Positions 1-12,936 of a stretch of DNA of 64,000 nt are shown piece after piece. The stretch is taken from NCBI RefSeq assembly GCF_030867145.1, contig NC_134415.1, positions 70,523,300 to 70,587,299 on the forward strand. The letters are read 5' to 3'. The position numbers and the translations under genes were made by a program. The notes under the pieces are model-generated. The model was not told the DNA's origin, did no database searches, and saw only the letters and a program-made list of their open reading frames with translations. Source of the DNA: Opisthocomus hoazin. Taxonomy: Eukaryota; Chordata; Aves; Opisthocomiformes; Opisthocomidae. Each line of letters opens with the position of its first letter. Positions within the stretch are counted from its first letter, which is position 1.

Positions 1-321
1 ATTGCTTCTATGACTTCCAAGTCCCTGGGACTAAATGGAGCCCCTCACCGCATTTTCCTCTAGAAATTCAGTGCAGCAGCTGAACCTGAGGCTGAAGGAT
101 GTGCTTGGACAATAATTCTGTGTCTGCTCTCAGCATCCACCCTTAACTCAAAACAGAGGTCTCAGACTAGGGTGGTCCTGCTGCTAAAACTATCGTTCTT
201 GGTTTACGCTGAGGCAAGGCTATGTAGAGTAGGTAGCTCAAGATTATCAAAATATGCCATTATTTCAAAGAGCATGGTGAGGTCAAACTGGACCATTATC
301 ATTTGTATACACACCCCCCCC

Positions 322-333
322 TCTATCTATCTA

Positions 334-392
<59 letters not shown>

Positions 393-413
393 GTCTATCC
401 ATCTCTCTGTCTA
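322..413. repeat. compound (TCTA)n/(TCTG)n microsatellite
   Basis: A run of TCTA units, then about six TCTG units, then TCTA units again, ending in imperfect TCTG, TCCA and TCTC units. A run of C precedes it at 314-320. It is a likely polymorphic locus. The short open frame across it, rich in Ser, Ile, Tyr and Leu, is only the translated repeat. Confidence 0.95.
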
Positions 414-770
414 TAACACAGGTTGCTTCCTGGTTTCTTCTCCAGCTGGGTCACCATGAAGTGTCACATGCTAGAGAAATTCATCTTGGTTTTCTCACCC
501 AAGCCTCAGTAAATGGATTATGACCTGTGTCATACGGCCACCCCAGACAGGATGACACCTGGGCGTTGATACGCAACACAGACAGTGTTTACTGATCAGC
601 GCAAGCCCTGCAGCTGCAAAGCTCAAAAAGCACGGCCACTGAAAGGGATCCTTCTGCTTCATGTCAAAAGCGCTGACCCGCCAATACAGTCTTTGCAAAT
701 AGATGAGATTGTCTGCTGTCTTAGTGAGGCCAAGTAAGCTCTCTGTGTACAACACCTCAAGCATCTTCTT

Positions 771-794
771 CCCCCCCCCCCCTTTTTTTTTTTT
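771..794. repeat. homopolymer junction C12 then T12
   Basis: Twelve C are followed directly by twelve T. It is a low-complexity tract with no associated gene. Lengths could be affected by sequencing error. Confidence 0.9.
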
Positions 795-3700
795 ACTCTC
801 CTGACACTTCCCTTCTGTCTTTACTGTATAAACTTGCCATTGTTATTAATGCCTTGCTCCCTGTTCCTTCCTGCCCTGACTTTATAAGGCAAGAACAGAG
901 GAGCAGCCCCCTTGGACAGAAATAAATGTTATTACTACAAGGGGATGAAAACTCCACTGCTCCAGGGCTGTAGTTTCCCACATTGCCATTGTGTTTCTGC
1001 GACAGCCAGAAAAGGCAGCTAAAGTCCTTAAACCACCCATATCACATGAGGTATAAAACCTGGGGAAGTGCCAGGGAGCCCTGAACATCTTGGGTGGATG
1101 ATCCTGTTAAAACATTAAATTTCTTCTCCGAGCTCATTCTGCTTGCCGGTGACAGGTATGGGTGCAGTCCCATGATTTAGCGCAGGCCTTACATGTGTAA
1201 GCCTGGTGTCAGAGGAAAGCTATATTTACCAGAAATGGTCCTAGTATCTGATGTATCTGATTGTCTGGGTAGGAAAAAGCGGAGGTTTCCCTGCTGTGAA
1301 CTGCTGTCAGGTCGATGCGGCTCCACGTACCAGACTGACTGGATCCGGAAAGGGATCTCAGAGCACAGGGCAATGCAGACAAAATGTCAGAAAGACATTA
1401 ACATCCTGGGGAATGGAGAAAGCAAGACATTTTATATGTATTCTGTTGAAAAAGCTGTTATGATAGCTCAGATGTATGCTTTGGTTATGTTGTGCCTTTG
1501 TAACAGACATATTACATTATTGTGAAAACTTCTTTTCTTTTTAAAAAGACAGAAAAGCTGCCAAGAAGGGCTAGAGTGTCTAGACCTCATTGAAGCAGGA
1601 GATAATACTTGATGCAGGAATGAACAGAATTACTAGTTTCTGCTGAAGCAGCCTGGATTATGGCTATGTGGACCTTTACCCTGCAGCAGTGCTTGCTGAA
1701 GTGGCCCCTTCTTCCATCTCACCTTGGCGTCCTGCTCCTACACTGCACTTCCCTCCTGCGTTGTGCTTGGCACGACTGCTTGTATAGTCACACAGTGAAC
1801 TAGGTCAGAGGACTTCTCCGTCTGAAAGTCACCGTGCATTTCCTCGGCCATGCTACATTTCAGCCAATCTGAAACATCGATTCGGTTTATGAGCTGGACA
1901 CACAAGCCCTTGTGCCAACGCGATGGAAGAGGCTTGGGCTGGGAATGAGCTCCTAGAGGCAGGCAGGGTAATACAGCAACTGCAGCAGCGCTGCTAACAA
2001 ATGTGGGCAAACTCTGTTAATGCAATGTCTCATCCTTCAGCCACAGTTTGTGGTCACTTCAGGCCAGCACATCACGAACACAAGTCCGCAGTCCAACGCA
2101 ATGCATACTGAGAGGTGTTAATGGGCCCCATTCCTTGGCCTTGCTTCTCTTGCTGCATTCTCACTAGCTCTGAAGTTATTATGCTGTAAGCAAGAAATGT
2201 ATTCAAATCTGCATAAGTTCAGAGGGTGGTGTGATCAGGAAATCTGACAATTTGTGTTCACTTGCTAAGCACGAAGACTAGCAGCAGCCATCTGGCCAGG
2301 TGGGGTCTGTTAGAAGCACCTTTATGCTTCAAAATGGAAACAAAGATAGACAAACTGCCTTTACTGCAGGAGCGAGGGGAAAAACTAATGGCACAATTAA
2401 ATCGATTATCCAGAAGAGCAAGGGTAGAAGTGGGGCAAAACCACATAAATTTCTGCTCCAGGTGATCTGGCTTACTCCAAGGCTTCCCCTTCTTTACAGG
2501 TTGCCTGGTCCATCCTTGCTGCTGATCTGCTCTCACAGCTCCAGACCCTGCAAGCAGGAAGCCCTGGAGGCTGTGGGCATTTCTCCCTCTACCAGACCAC
2601 ATGAGAGCAGCCACAGGGAATGCCGGCGAGGATGTCAGCCTGAAAGAAACCTCTCCCACTGAAAATCCTTACCTGTAAAATGGGGAAGAAGGTGCTTGGC
2701 CACCAGGATTTCACTGAACCTACAGCATCTCTTAGAAATAGGCAATGTGCACTTACCCTTACCTACTCCATTACTTTATTTCCAAGGAGTTTTGCCAGTT
2801 TAGATTTCCAAACTGAAGTTAAATAATTATGTGAGAATATCCATTTTTAATTTTTTTTAGTTCATTTTTAGTCCTTCTTCACTAGTCTCAAAAATGTGAT
2901 CCAAATTACTGTAATGACTCCGAAGAATCCAGATAAGAAACGCAATGGAAGTGTGAACATCACATTTATTACAATAATTTTTAGTCTGAAAAGTAGTTTT
3001 ATGGGAATATGCTGTCTGCACATCAGTCACTCCCCTTACAGTTTCTGAATCCTTTGCTTTATGTCAGCCAAATCTGACAGAGATCTCCAGGTCTCAAACG
3101 TGTTCAGATTTCTGAAAGTTTCCTGTAAATCAGCTTAGTGGACTCAAATTAATTCCCTTTCAGGAGAAAGTTAGGCAAAACAACCATTGGTCCCTCTTTC
3201 TGGCAGTGGTCACCCACTGCGCCGGCAGCCAGCCAGCATACATGTTGGGGTGTGCTGCCCCTGCCTTGGGGTGCCCTGTGGGGAACACTGGGTTGTTTCA
3301 AAGGAGCTGGATGAGCCACCAGGCAGGCACAAATCAGTAGGAGAGCACATCTCCTTGTTTTTCTCGCTCACAGAAAGAACTTTCCTGGCAGTCCCAATAC
3401 TGAGTCTCCTGGGCTTGAAGTGCAGGGGGTAATGAGCACTGGTCTTGCTGTGGCCCATCATCTTCTCTCACCCTACAGCCTTTAATATACATTACAATCT
3501 AGTAAATTAAGACGGAATTTCAGTGCTGTTTAAAATTATATTGATTCCATTCCAAAAGTGATGTGGCAGAGTAGAGGCACAGAAGTGTATAAGGGACCTG
3601 ACAAGTCCCAGGTTATTACATGGTGGCAGGGCACGGTGGGAAGAGGAAGGAGTTCACATGGCAGCTACTGCAGAGAAAATTTTGGAGAATCACTTCTAGC

Positions 3701-6700
3701 ATTTTCTAGTTTTTATTTGTCTTGATTGACAAAAAAGAATCCTGAAAAAAAGGTCTCTTGAAATAAATGTTCCTAGGCCAATAAACCCTCATTCCATCTT
3801 CTAGCACGGAAAAGCTTCTTCGCGTGAATAACTTCTATTGACACAGGCTTTATAAGTTACAGCAGCACAGATTTTTAATTACAGCATGGAAAAAGCCTTC
3901 ATCTCTTCTGAGAAACCTCTGTGAGAAGCAGTGGCGGAGCTCCTGGTTGTGAATGAGTCCAGACCGTAGCGGGATCTGGGCAGCACTGTGAGGACCCACC
4001 TGCCAGCTGCACCGGAACCCACCAAGAGGTGGGGTCAGCCAGCTACCCCTGCATTTTTGGTGGAACACTTGTTCCACCTTCCTCACAAGGACCTGTACCA
4101 CACACATTTCAGGCAGTACTTCGACCTCTCTTCTACTTGGTAAGGAAGTGTTGTAGCTGTTTGACGAACAGCTGTGATGCACCAGAGGGCAACAGGGGAA
4201 GAGACCGAAGTGGTGAGGGAGCGGCACAAACACATGTGAGCGCTGATGCTGCTTACAGGGGTCTCTGCCCTTACTGTGTGACCTGGCACGTGACAGACAG
4301 AGCCGGTCTCACGCACTGGATCCTGACACATTTCCTCGTTCACTTTTCTTCCTCCATCCTCCCTCAATGACCTTTAGAGCACAGCAGCTGCTCTGAGGCT
4401 CCCAAGCAGTCGCACACAGGTTGGGTGCCAGGTCCCCAGGCAGGATTTTGACCACCCAGGGCTCGAGATGAGGCTAATTCCCCATGCGGCATCTTTGTGC
4501 CGAGTCTGTAGAAAGATTCATTTCAGTTATTTTTGTTTGTAGGTTGGGTTTTTTTTAAGATGTGACTATGCTCCCTACCCATCTCTTCCTGCTTGGATGA
4601 AGAGACAACAAACAGAATACCGCACAGCATGCCAGATTAGACGCTGCTAAAATATATATGGCCACGAATATCTGATCACATTTGATGAATGCCAACACGT
4701 ATAAAGGATGTCTGCCTAGCCACCTATTTATCATTCCGCAGAAGGCAAAGGGGAGGTAAACGGAAAGGCAGGAGTCTCCCCTTGCCAGTGCCCGTTGTCC
4801 TCATCGATGGGGAATGTCTGCTTGCTCTCAGCAGAGATGTTAGCTCAACCCCACGGGCAGAGCATCCCCAGCTGCCAGCTCACTGTAGCTCCCCTGCCTT
4901 CCTGTGAAACCGCACCGAGGTCTGTGCTCAGCCCTGCGCCAGCGCGGGCCAGCTACCCTCTGAGCTGAGCGACCCAGCCCCCCGGGAACACCTGGCTAAC
5001 AAGTGCGGACGAAAAGTCAAAGCCTAAACACCTTTGGAAATGATGACATGCTACCTGACCACCAGCTTCACAGGAACAGAAAAATTCATTTGTCTGCATT
5101 AAATAAATTAATTGCGATTTGTTCACTTGATTCAGCAGTTAAAAGCTTGGAAAAAATTGTTTTCTTGGTATATTGCTTGGAAACACATGTTGTTTAAGCA
5201 TCAGAAAGACAGAATGGCATTCTGTGAAGATTCAGGCCTTTTGTTAATATGTTAAATCCAGTTTTATTCACGTGTATCTAAAAGGTGATAAAGAGAAATG
5301 ATAAAATCGATGAAGTGTTCTTTTCATTCCTTTATGCTATTTCTTGCCAGGGTAGACTGGTCATATTTTCAGATGTACTCTGCAGCAGCAGCCTGAAATA
5401 AAGCTGTCTGAATGTACAACCAGAACATGCACAACCAACGCAAGCAGGAGCAGCCCTGCCTCAGGGACGCAGATGACATAAACAGGCTCAGGCTGACTCC
5501 AGCCTGCCGTCCCCCGGTTACCTTTGATAGTCCAGGGGCTTTGCACTCCTGTTACTTTAGGCCATCTGGCAACATGCACCTATCTAAATCAACTTAAGTA
5601 GAATAAGGATTGACTGCGCTGATAGTGAAAACATAGCAAAAATCATAAGCTAACTCACTGATATTCATATTCCGGTGTTATTCATTTCAGGTGTTATTTT
5701 AGGCTTAGTTATTGAAAAAAAAAAACAAAACAGTCAGTTGAGATTTTGTGTGTTGTTTGTCCAGTTGTCATCTGTTGACAGGGGAAAATGGGTCAGCACA
5801 GGAAGCATCAGTAACACAACAGGAATCTTGAGAGGTTTATTTTGCTTCCAAATCTCACTGCATTTGGTTTTAGCTTTGAATCAAACCACAAAAGCAGTAA
5901 GTTTTGACACTGTAAAAAGAGTGAAGGGTTAGAATATCAGACATATGAGATTATGCTTTCAATGGAGAAAAAAAAACAGGAGCTAGTTAACATTTAAAAG
6001 CTTTAAGAACAGTAGATATTCCAGACATTTTTGTGAAAAACAAGAAAAAAAAAAAAACAGACCCAGCATTTTACAACATTATAAAATACTAACTTGTAGG
6101 TATAAATGAATTTATTCCTAAATTAACTACTTTGGAGACATGATCACAGCCATTAGCAGTTCTGTAATACTATCAAAATACCTAGATTTAATACTATGAA
6201 ATCTTTGGTGGTGGTCAGACAGTATTTTTTATTAATTACCTCTTTTACCATTATAGTGTTTTCACATGCTTTGTGTTTCTATTTGATGTGCTATATTACA
6301 AGATAAGCTCTTAGTTGGTCAGCTTTCCTGTGCAAGGTCCCGTAGCCCTGGTGAAACCGGGACCATAGGATTCAGCAGGCTGCTCTGCCTCGACCCAGCC
6401 AAGAACCTCATTATCCACCTTTTGAAATAACTCAGCTGTGGAAATAATACACTTACGTAACACGTACTTCAGACAAATAACAACAGCTCTGCTTTTAAAG
6501 AGCAGTTCCTGCCGCCACTCAGTTCTCACAATTCCCTCTTTTTCTGTAAAGTGTGAACTAGAAAAATATTATGAGCAAAAAATAGCGATGACCAGAAAAG
6601 AAGGAAGAGAACCGACGAGAAGGCAGATGAAAGAAGGGATTAATGAGACCTTAAAAAAAGGTACTTAAAATATTCCAGTTCTGTTCATTTACCAACAGTC

Positions 6701-7300
6701 CTCACATCGCATCACAGCATTTTCCAGTTCACCCGGAACCACTTAGTATCTCTCCACCTGCAAAGCAGAACTAGAACCATGTGTTAAAGGAAACCAGCAT
6801 CGACACAGTGCTTCTGCGACCAGTGACGGCCGGAGCTGGGGCCGGGGACCTGCGGGGCAGCGTGTCAGCCCCGGCCGCAGGACTCGCTGCCCCGCAGCCT
6901 CCCGGCCTCCATGGGATGGGTCCCTCTCCGGCACAGTGGATACGGGCTGGATCCTCCACGGCCAGATTTCAGGAGATCAGTCCTGAACCAAGGGCTTGTC
7001 TTTGCTTTAGCTACAGAGATTTGGCTGCTCCGTAGGTAAAGACCTTGCAGTAAATGCAGTTATTGGTGTCTGTGGCAGCGTGCTTAACCGTGCCCCATGG
7101 AAGTGCTGCAACAGTGAAAGACTCAAATCTTCAACCAGATCTCTGCAGCTTCTCATAAATGGACCTCCTGCATAGGTATCTAGGCATAAAAATAACACCG
7201 TCTACCATGATTTCACTTCACAGCTACTGATAACAACTGGAACCGCTCTTCCAAAATCTTCAATACACTGTGAAGCAAGAAGGAGTATGGCAGGCAGAGT

Positions 7301-7384
7301 GGACCTGATTCAGCAAAGTGTTCATGTGTCACTGAAATCAATGGGACTATTTAGGGGCTTAATTGCTTTACTGAATCCAGGCCA
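7301..7384. mobile_element. short inverted-repeat element, ancient amniote repeat or MITE-like
   Basis: The left end (GGACCTGATTCAGCAAAGTG) and the reverse complement of the right end (GGCCTGGATTCAGTAAAGCA) match over about 20 bases with few differences, so the element can fold into a hairpin. The middle contains AAATCAATGGGACTA. From memory this resembles a palindromic interspersed repeat common in turtles, crocodiles and birds with a 'cctgattcagcaaag ... tcaatggg' core. The family name is uncertain. The sequence at about 7,535-7,560 looks like another half copy. Confidence 0.55.
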
Positions 7385-8732
7385 AAGAGACAAAAGCAAG
7401 ATGGTTAAGCTGCAAAGCTCGGATATATGTATCTTTAGTCTGGAACACTCAGATCTTTTATCAATATTATGATTGTCCCCAATAATTCATGGAGGTTTAG
7501 AAACGTTTCAAAGTAAGCACACACCCTTCTTTCTGGCCCTGATTTAGCAAACAATTTGGTGTCTGTGTAAAATTATTCATGCAGATAGTGACATTTTCTT
7601 AAGAACAGAAAGACACGAGTGAAGTGCCACAACAGGTTGTTTTTGCAGGTCAGAGCTGTATTTTGGTATCTACAACATTTAAGCATTCCTATCAAGGAAT
7701 ATCAAGTTGTATAAACAACTCCTAGAGACATCTGGACACAATACTGAATTGTTTCCTATTGCAATCTGTGTGCTTGTGCATGTTCTTGTGCCAGAACATT
7801 TATTTTAAACTCTTTTTAAAAGAAAGAACGATAAGTTCAGGGAGGGGTTTGTTTCAGTCACTTTTCTTTAAACAGTAAACACACCCTAGAGAAAGAAAAA
7901 TGAACAATTCCAATATCAATGTTGAAATAATGCTTTTACTCACTGGTTAGTCAGAACCCATAGAGAATGTCTGCATTTGCCCTAATTAATGGCCCATTTT
8001 CAGCAGAGGTTTTTAATTAACAGCTGACATTGGAGCAGCACTACAATGTGCTGCGCAATTATCACCTGGCCTACTTCTGTGTGATTCGTATGCTCTTGGA
8101 GAAAAAGGCACGATGCCTTTTTTCCCTGAAAGTTTTACGGAACAGAGTGGTGAGAGAGAACTGAGGAAGAGGGAGGAAAGACGGCTGGATCTTAAAGGAA
8201 TTTAGGGTGGAGTTTTCCAATACAATCGGCCTGACCCACTGACCGGCTGCCCCCTCGAAAGACGGGCACCCACTCATACCTCTTTCAGCTTTGCCCGTAT
8301 TTCTAACTCACTCCCTTTCCTCAACAGGCCATGCCCCGAGTGCCACAGGGAAAGTCAGGAATAAGAACACAACCAAGCCCATTTGACAGCTCAGTGCTGC
8401 TAAAACAGCACTTTTTCTAAAAAAAGAAGAAAAAAGATGGCCTTCCTCCTACTGTTTCCTCCATCTTCTCTCCACTGTTTTGTGCCCCCATGGCTCACCT
8501 GGTAGCAAGCCTGGCTGGTTCAGTCCCTTAGCCCTGGAATGGTAATGCGCTAAAGCAATTTTCTGCCAGTTCAGTGAGTTCAACCGGCTCGCTATGCAGT
8601 CACTCTCAGTCCTCACTCCTAGGATGGAGGAGGAAGAAGCGGGGACCACCAGCCCCCAGCACAGATGAGCTGATATTTTAAGCTGTACTGTAAATCGAGC
8701 CGTCCTGTGAAATCTGATCTTATCCTCTGTAG
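7385..8732. other. intergenic, nothing recognised
   Basis: AT-rich non-coding DNA. Apart from a weak resemblance at 7,535-7,560 to one end of the preceding inverted-repeat element, I see no feature. Confidence 0.5.
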
Positions 8733-9437
8733 GAAGGTGTCCTGGTTTCGGCTGAGATACAGAGTGAATTTTCCTCTCAATAGCTGTTGTGTTTTGGATT
8801 TACTACAAGAAGAATATTGGTAACACTGATGTTTTCAGTTGTTGCTAAGAAATCAAGGACTTTATCCAGCTTCCTGTGTTCGGCTAATGAGCAGGCGTGC
8901 AGGAGCTGGGAGGGAGCACAGCCAGGCAGCCAGCCCAGGCTGCCCAATGGAAATATTCCATACCATAGACAGCATGCTCAGTTTATGAATGGGGGTTGGC
9001 CAGGGAGCAGGAATCTGCTCTTCTCTTTTCCATGAGTTCAAATCCTCTCTTTTCCAGGAGTTCGAGCTTTTCCTTGAGTTCGATCTTTTTCAGGAGTTAC
9101 ACCAAATTCATGAAATCCATGAAATTCGTGAGGTCCGGCAAACCCATGGGTTCTGTGATCACTGCTCGGGGACTGGCCGTGAATCCGTCATCAGGTGGTG
9201 AGAGAAATTGTATTGTATATAGTTTGTTTTGCAAATTCATTATTAGTAGTGCTATTAGAATTATTAGCAGTGTTAGTATTTCTTTTGTTGTCTTATTAAA
9301 CTGTCTTTATCTCAACCTACGAGTTTCCCTTTTGTGTATCTCTCCCCCTCATCCTTCTGTGGGGGGGTAGGGGAGGGGTGAGCGAGTGGCTGCCTGGTGC
9401 TCAGTTGCCAGCTGCCGGGTTAAACCATGAAAGAAGG
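8733..9437 (+). mobile_element. solo LTR of an avian endogenous retrovirus (ERVL-type), with 5-bp TSD
   Basis: The LTR body is 8738-9432. It begins TGTCCTGGTTTCGGCTGAGA and ends GGGTTAAACCATGAAA. The 5-bp duplication GAAGG flanks it exactly (8733-8737 and 9433-9437), which proves insertion; 5 bp fits ERVL or class III elements. Inside are a TATA-poor promoter part, an ATTAAA polyadenylation-type signal at about 9,295 and a pyrimidine- and G-rich 3' end. No internal retroviral genes are present, so it is a solo LTR left by recombination between two LTRs. The terminal CA seems mutated to AA. About 130 bp of extra imperfect repeat lies in the middle (see the separate entry). The family assignment is from memory. 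Confidence 0.85.
9015..9150. repeat. imperfect tandem repeat inside the solo LTR
   Basis: The motif TTTTCCatGAGTTC/AGGAGTTC recurs at about 20-bp spacing: CCATGAGTTC, CCAGGAGTTC, CCTTGAGTTC and TCAGGAGTTA. A shorter ATTCATGAAATCCATGAAATTCGTGA-like periodicity of about 9-10 bp follows. The stretch appears extra relative to the usual form of this LTR as I remember it. No function is known. Confidence 0.7.
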
Positions 9438-12049
9438 TAAACCACACACAAGTGTGTTTTTGTACTGTATAAATTTCCTGCCAGGAAATTAATGTCTGAT
9501 CAAATGACGGTGCCAGTGAAGTGAAAGGTGGGACCACGTGGCAGGGGTCTGCGGGCCCTTTTGGCTGGACTGAGCCCACTCTTCCCGTGGCGAGCCATAA
9601 CCAGACAGGGGACTTTGCAGAGCAAGAAGGTGCTTTACGCTACCTGTTCAAACCGCTCTATATTGCATGCAGTAACTTAAGTAGCTATTAATGTTTAAGT
9701 ACATCAATATTTGCTGAGTCACTGAGAGAGTGAGCAAACACCAAGCTGCGGCCATGCCGAACCTCTCCTGCTCTCTGGCCTGATGGATGTTTCATCATGC
9801 TACACCAAGCAAAGCAGCTTCTGGCATGGAGGCCTGGGCTCCTTTCCCTCGGGTTCCTCACAGCACAGCCCAGCATGCCGACCAGTGTGCCTTCCCCAGA
9901 GAAACGAGCTGGTTCGCCTGGGCAGGAGACGGCATTCCGCCCAGCTGGGTGGCTCTGCCTGTGCTGTGCCACAGAGGCTGGTGTTTCTCTGGCTCTTCTT
10001 CCAGCCGTGTCTTGGTGGAACCCGGGGTCAGCTCTGCTGGTTCCTCACAGAGACCCTTAAATAATGTGGGCAGGGAACATAAAATCAGCATGTCGTGGTA
10101 GGATGGGTATGTGCCTGCCTGGGAAGAGCCGAGCCCTTTGCAGACACGTCCAGTGACCAAATCCTGTGTGGGAAACAACCCCAGTCTCGCGTGCCGGTGG
10201 CTTCGATTCGTGGGGCGGACGGGCTGACGAACGAGTGCTTGATAAGGCTGCGGTCCTGAGGTATGCATGGCGACTGCCCTGTCCCCGGCCAGCCCCTGCC
10301 CGATGAAATCAAACCAAATTTAACTTGGCGTGTGGGGCTGTGTTTAGCAAGCTGCGGCAGCTCAGGGGTATTTCAGATATCCGCAGCGGGGACAGCAGAG
10401 ACAGCTGGGGCCGCAGTCTTGTTAGCAGGCATGGTATAAATTGTCTCTTCCCATGAATCACAGCTGCCAGGCACCAACGGGATTTGGGACCCTCCAGGGC
10501 TAGGCAGCGAGGATAAATTGAATATCATGATTTTGGATCCAGAAAGCTAAATTTGAGAAAGATTTCAGAAATTTAGAAATACAATGCAGGTATCTGCATT
10601 ATTTTCGTGAAACTAGTCTTTGGAGTATGCATTAAGCCATCCTTTAGCCTGTTACACTTCCACACAGAGTTGACGATATTTGGCCTCCTAAAAATTACAG
10701 CCAAGGGACCCTTTATGAACTGCCTGTGGGGTTATGTGTCGGTTAGTGTCCAATAATTCCTGAGAGCTAAGCCCGGATCTGTCATCGGTTTGTTCCATGG
10801 CTCTGAAAGGACTTTGTAAAAATAGCACCAGGGAGGTCTGTATCTATTGGAATTCAATATTTCAGTCTGGCAGCCTTGGGTCCAAGAGCGAGACATTGCT
10901 TTTTGAGCCAGTACACCGTCACCAGGTTCTGGGTCGGTGATGGGGAATAGGAATATACTAAATAATTCAGCTGGTGACCTGACTCTCCTAGGGCAGTACT
11001 GCTTTAGCAATGCAAGGAGAAAGTGTTACTGAAATCAGAGGGATTATTAGCCTGAATAATAAACTTTGCAAGATTGTTCACTTCTTTCTTTTTTTTTTTT
11101 ATTGTTGTCTTGTTGTACAGTCAAATATGCAGGGACTAGTGTCACCATCCTGCTGGAAGTTACAACCTGTAAGAGGTCTTTCAGGTCTGTTTTTGAAGAG
11201 GATCCCACTTGTCTGTTCGTTTTCCTACCACCCTCATTCTGCACTCTGAGTGCACCCTATTCTAATCATCATGTCGTATACGATACAACGCGATAAAAGC
11301 AAAAGTGAGGCAAATTGGTGTTCACGGAACTGGAGGTCAGGTTTGTGCTACTTTCTCTAAGCGCTGCTAGGTGGCAATATGTTCCCTAGAAAACCACGAG
11401 CTTCCCACCATCATCCCAGTCCCCTGCTTTGGCAGTAGCTGGGACGCGTCTGGGCACTGCTCTGCTCTGAAAGGGATGAGGCCTTGGGGCAGGACCTGGT
11501 GTGAGCTGCTTCGCTCACAGAGGTTTCTCACTCGGTGCTGAGGTTTTCCAGAAACAAACGCAGGGCTGGAAAAATCTCTCCTCTGTAAACCCAGGAGGAA
11601 AAATAAGAGGCGAGCCCGCCTGTTGCAATATTCCTGTTTATACTGGGAGCATTGTAATAAGGGAATGAATCCGTTTGTTGTATAAAGATATTGCCACCTG
11701 GGACTAGAATATTTCATAGTCTTACAGGGTTCTCTTAACAATACAAAATTAAAAATATCTGTTCAGAGCGCAAAGATTTTGTTTTTCCAAATGTATGATT
11801 AATTGAAATCCTCTACATGTTCAATCATAATATTTAATCAACTAGACCAACTTCAGGACATTTGTATTGACAGTTGGGTTGAAAAACAGCTTTAATAAAG
11901 GTGGAGAAGATGTGTTTCCGAGTACATCTTTCAGCGACGTTGCAAAGACTTGAAAATGAGTCATCTGATGTATGTGTATTAACAAGGACGTTGTAATGAA
12001 GACTGGCTCATATTTGCGTATTGTTTTGAATACACAAGGTGCTCTGCAC
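9438..12049. other. intergenic, no gene recognised
   Basis: No exon-like structure can be supported. There are two GC-richer patches (about 9,720-10,310 and 11,390-11,560) and a T-run at about 11,090-11,100. Open frames of up to about 136 codons occur in overlapping frames of the same GC-rich stretch, as expected by chance where stop codons are rare. Confidence 0.55.
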
Positions 12050-12163
12050 TGAAACGAGCATTTATTTCCCTCGATCCGGCTCACGGCGTGGCAGCACGCG
12101 TTCTGCAGAGTGGGAAACCAACGGCCCGGGGAAGGGCTGAGCAGGCAGGGCTGAGCGTGACAA

Positions 12164-12172
12164 CGCCATTTT
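12164..12172 (-). promoter_or_regulatory. YY1-like motif AAAATGGCG, minus orientation
   Basis: CGCCATTTT on the + strand reads AAAATGGCG on the - strand. It lies at the left edge of the CpG island. YY1 sites of this form usually sit just downstream of a TSS in the transcribed orientation, so this copy would suit a minus-strand transcript. Motif match only. Confidence 0.4.
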
Positions 12173-12936
12173 GTGGCAGCTGTGAGTTTACCCAAAACCA
12201 CAGCTTCAGGACGGCTCCCTTTCGGTGCCGGGGGAGCCCGCCGCTGGCCGGGCACCTTGGCCCAGCTGCCAGAGCCCGGGTGCGGGAGGGCGGCATCCGA
12301 GGCTGGGGAGGCGGCGGCCGGGATGGAAGGGCTCACGCTCGTGCTGATGGATTAAAAAATAGTTATAGGTGGAGGTGGGGAGCCCGGGTGTCTCCGTGGG
12401 GCGGCGTGGATGGGCAACACTGGGCCTGGCTTTTGAGCGATGCAGGCTACCGGTGCAGGAAACGAAACCAGTAACGACCTGCTCGTGTGGCATTCAGCAA
12501 CCCTGGAGCCAACGCGCGGCTTCTGCAGGAAAACCGCTTAAATTTAGGCCGAGCGTTCGGTGCCTGGGGTCCCCCGGGAGGGGACACGCCATGGCTACGG
12601 CGCGGAGCAAAGCACACCGCTCCCCGCCCGGCTGCCGGCCCCGAGCCGGCCTCGCCGTTCCCTTCAGCCACCTTCGCTCCGCCCCGGGGGCTACCCCGGC
12701 CCCCGCTGCTCCCCACGGCAGAGCGGCTGCAGCCCCGGCTCGGCCCGGCCCGGCCCGGCGCGGCGCGGCGGCGGTTCCCGGCGGGGCCGCTTTCCCCGCA
12801 GCACCGCCCGCCCGGCGAAGGGAGGGGGAGCGGCGGGGGCAGGTCAGTGCCCGGCTGCGGGGTTCCGCTTCCCCCACCCCCGGCTCGTCCGGGGCTCCCC
12901 CGCGCCTCGCAGGGCTCGCGGGGAGGGGGAGGTCCG

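Larger units (their letters stand above)
1..7300. other. intergenic, no gene recognised
   Basis: I see no protein family, exon chain or RNA gene here on either strand. All open frames are short and have no recognisable motif. The stretch holds a tetranucleotide microsatellite near its start, a C-run/T-run junction at 771-794 and otherwise unremarkable AT-rich DNA with a few GC-richer islands (about 4,900-4,985 and 6,820-6,960). In human the gene upstream of ECHDC1 is SOGA3/KIAA0408; I could not find any part of it here, so its 3' end probably lies further upstream. Confidence 0.6.

Noticed and set aside
860..1160. Possible decayed LTR: TATAAAA at about 1,051 followed by ATTAAA at about 1,114
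   Set aside because: The spacing recalls an LTR promoter and poly(A) signal, but I found no TG...CA boundaries, no target duplication and no matching family.
11842..12336. Minus-strand open frame of 164 codons running out of the CpG island
   Set aside because: Position fits a leftward transcript, but the protein has no recognisable motif and such lengths are expected by chance near GC-rich DNA.
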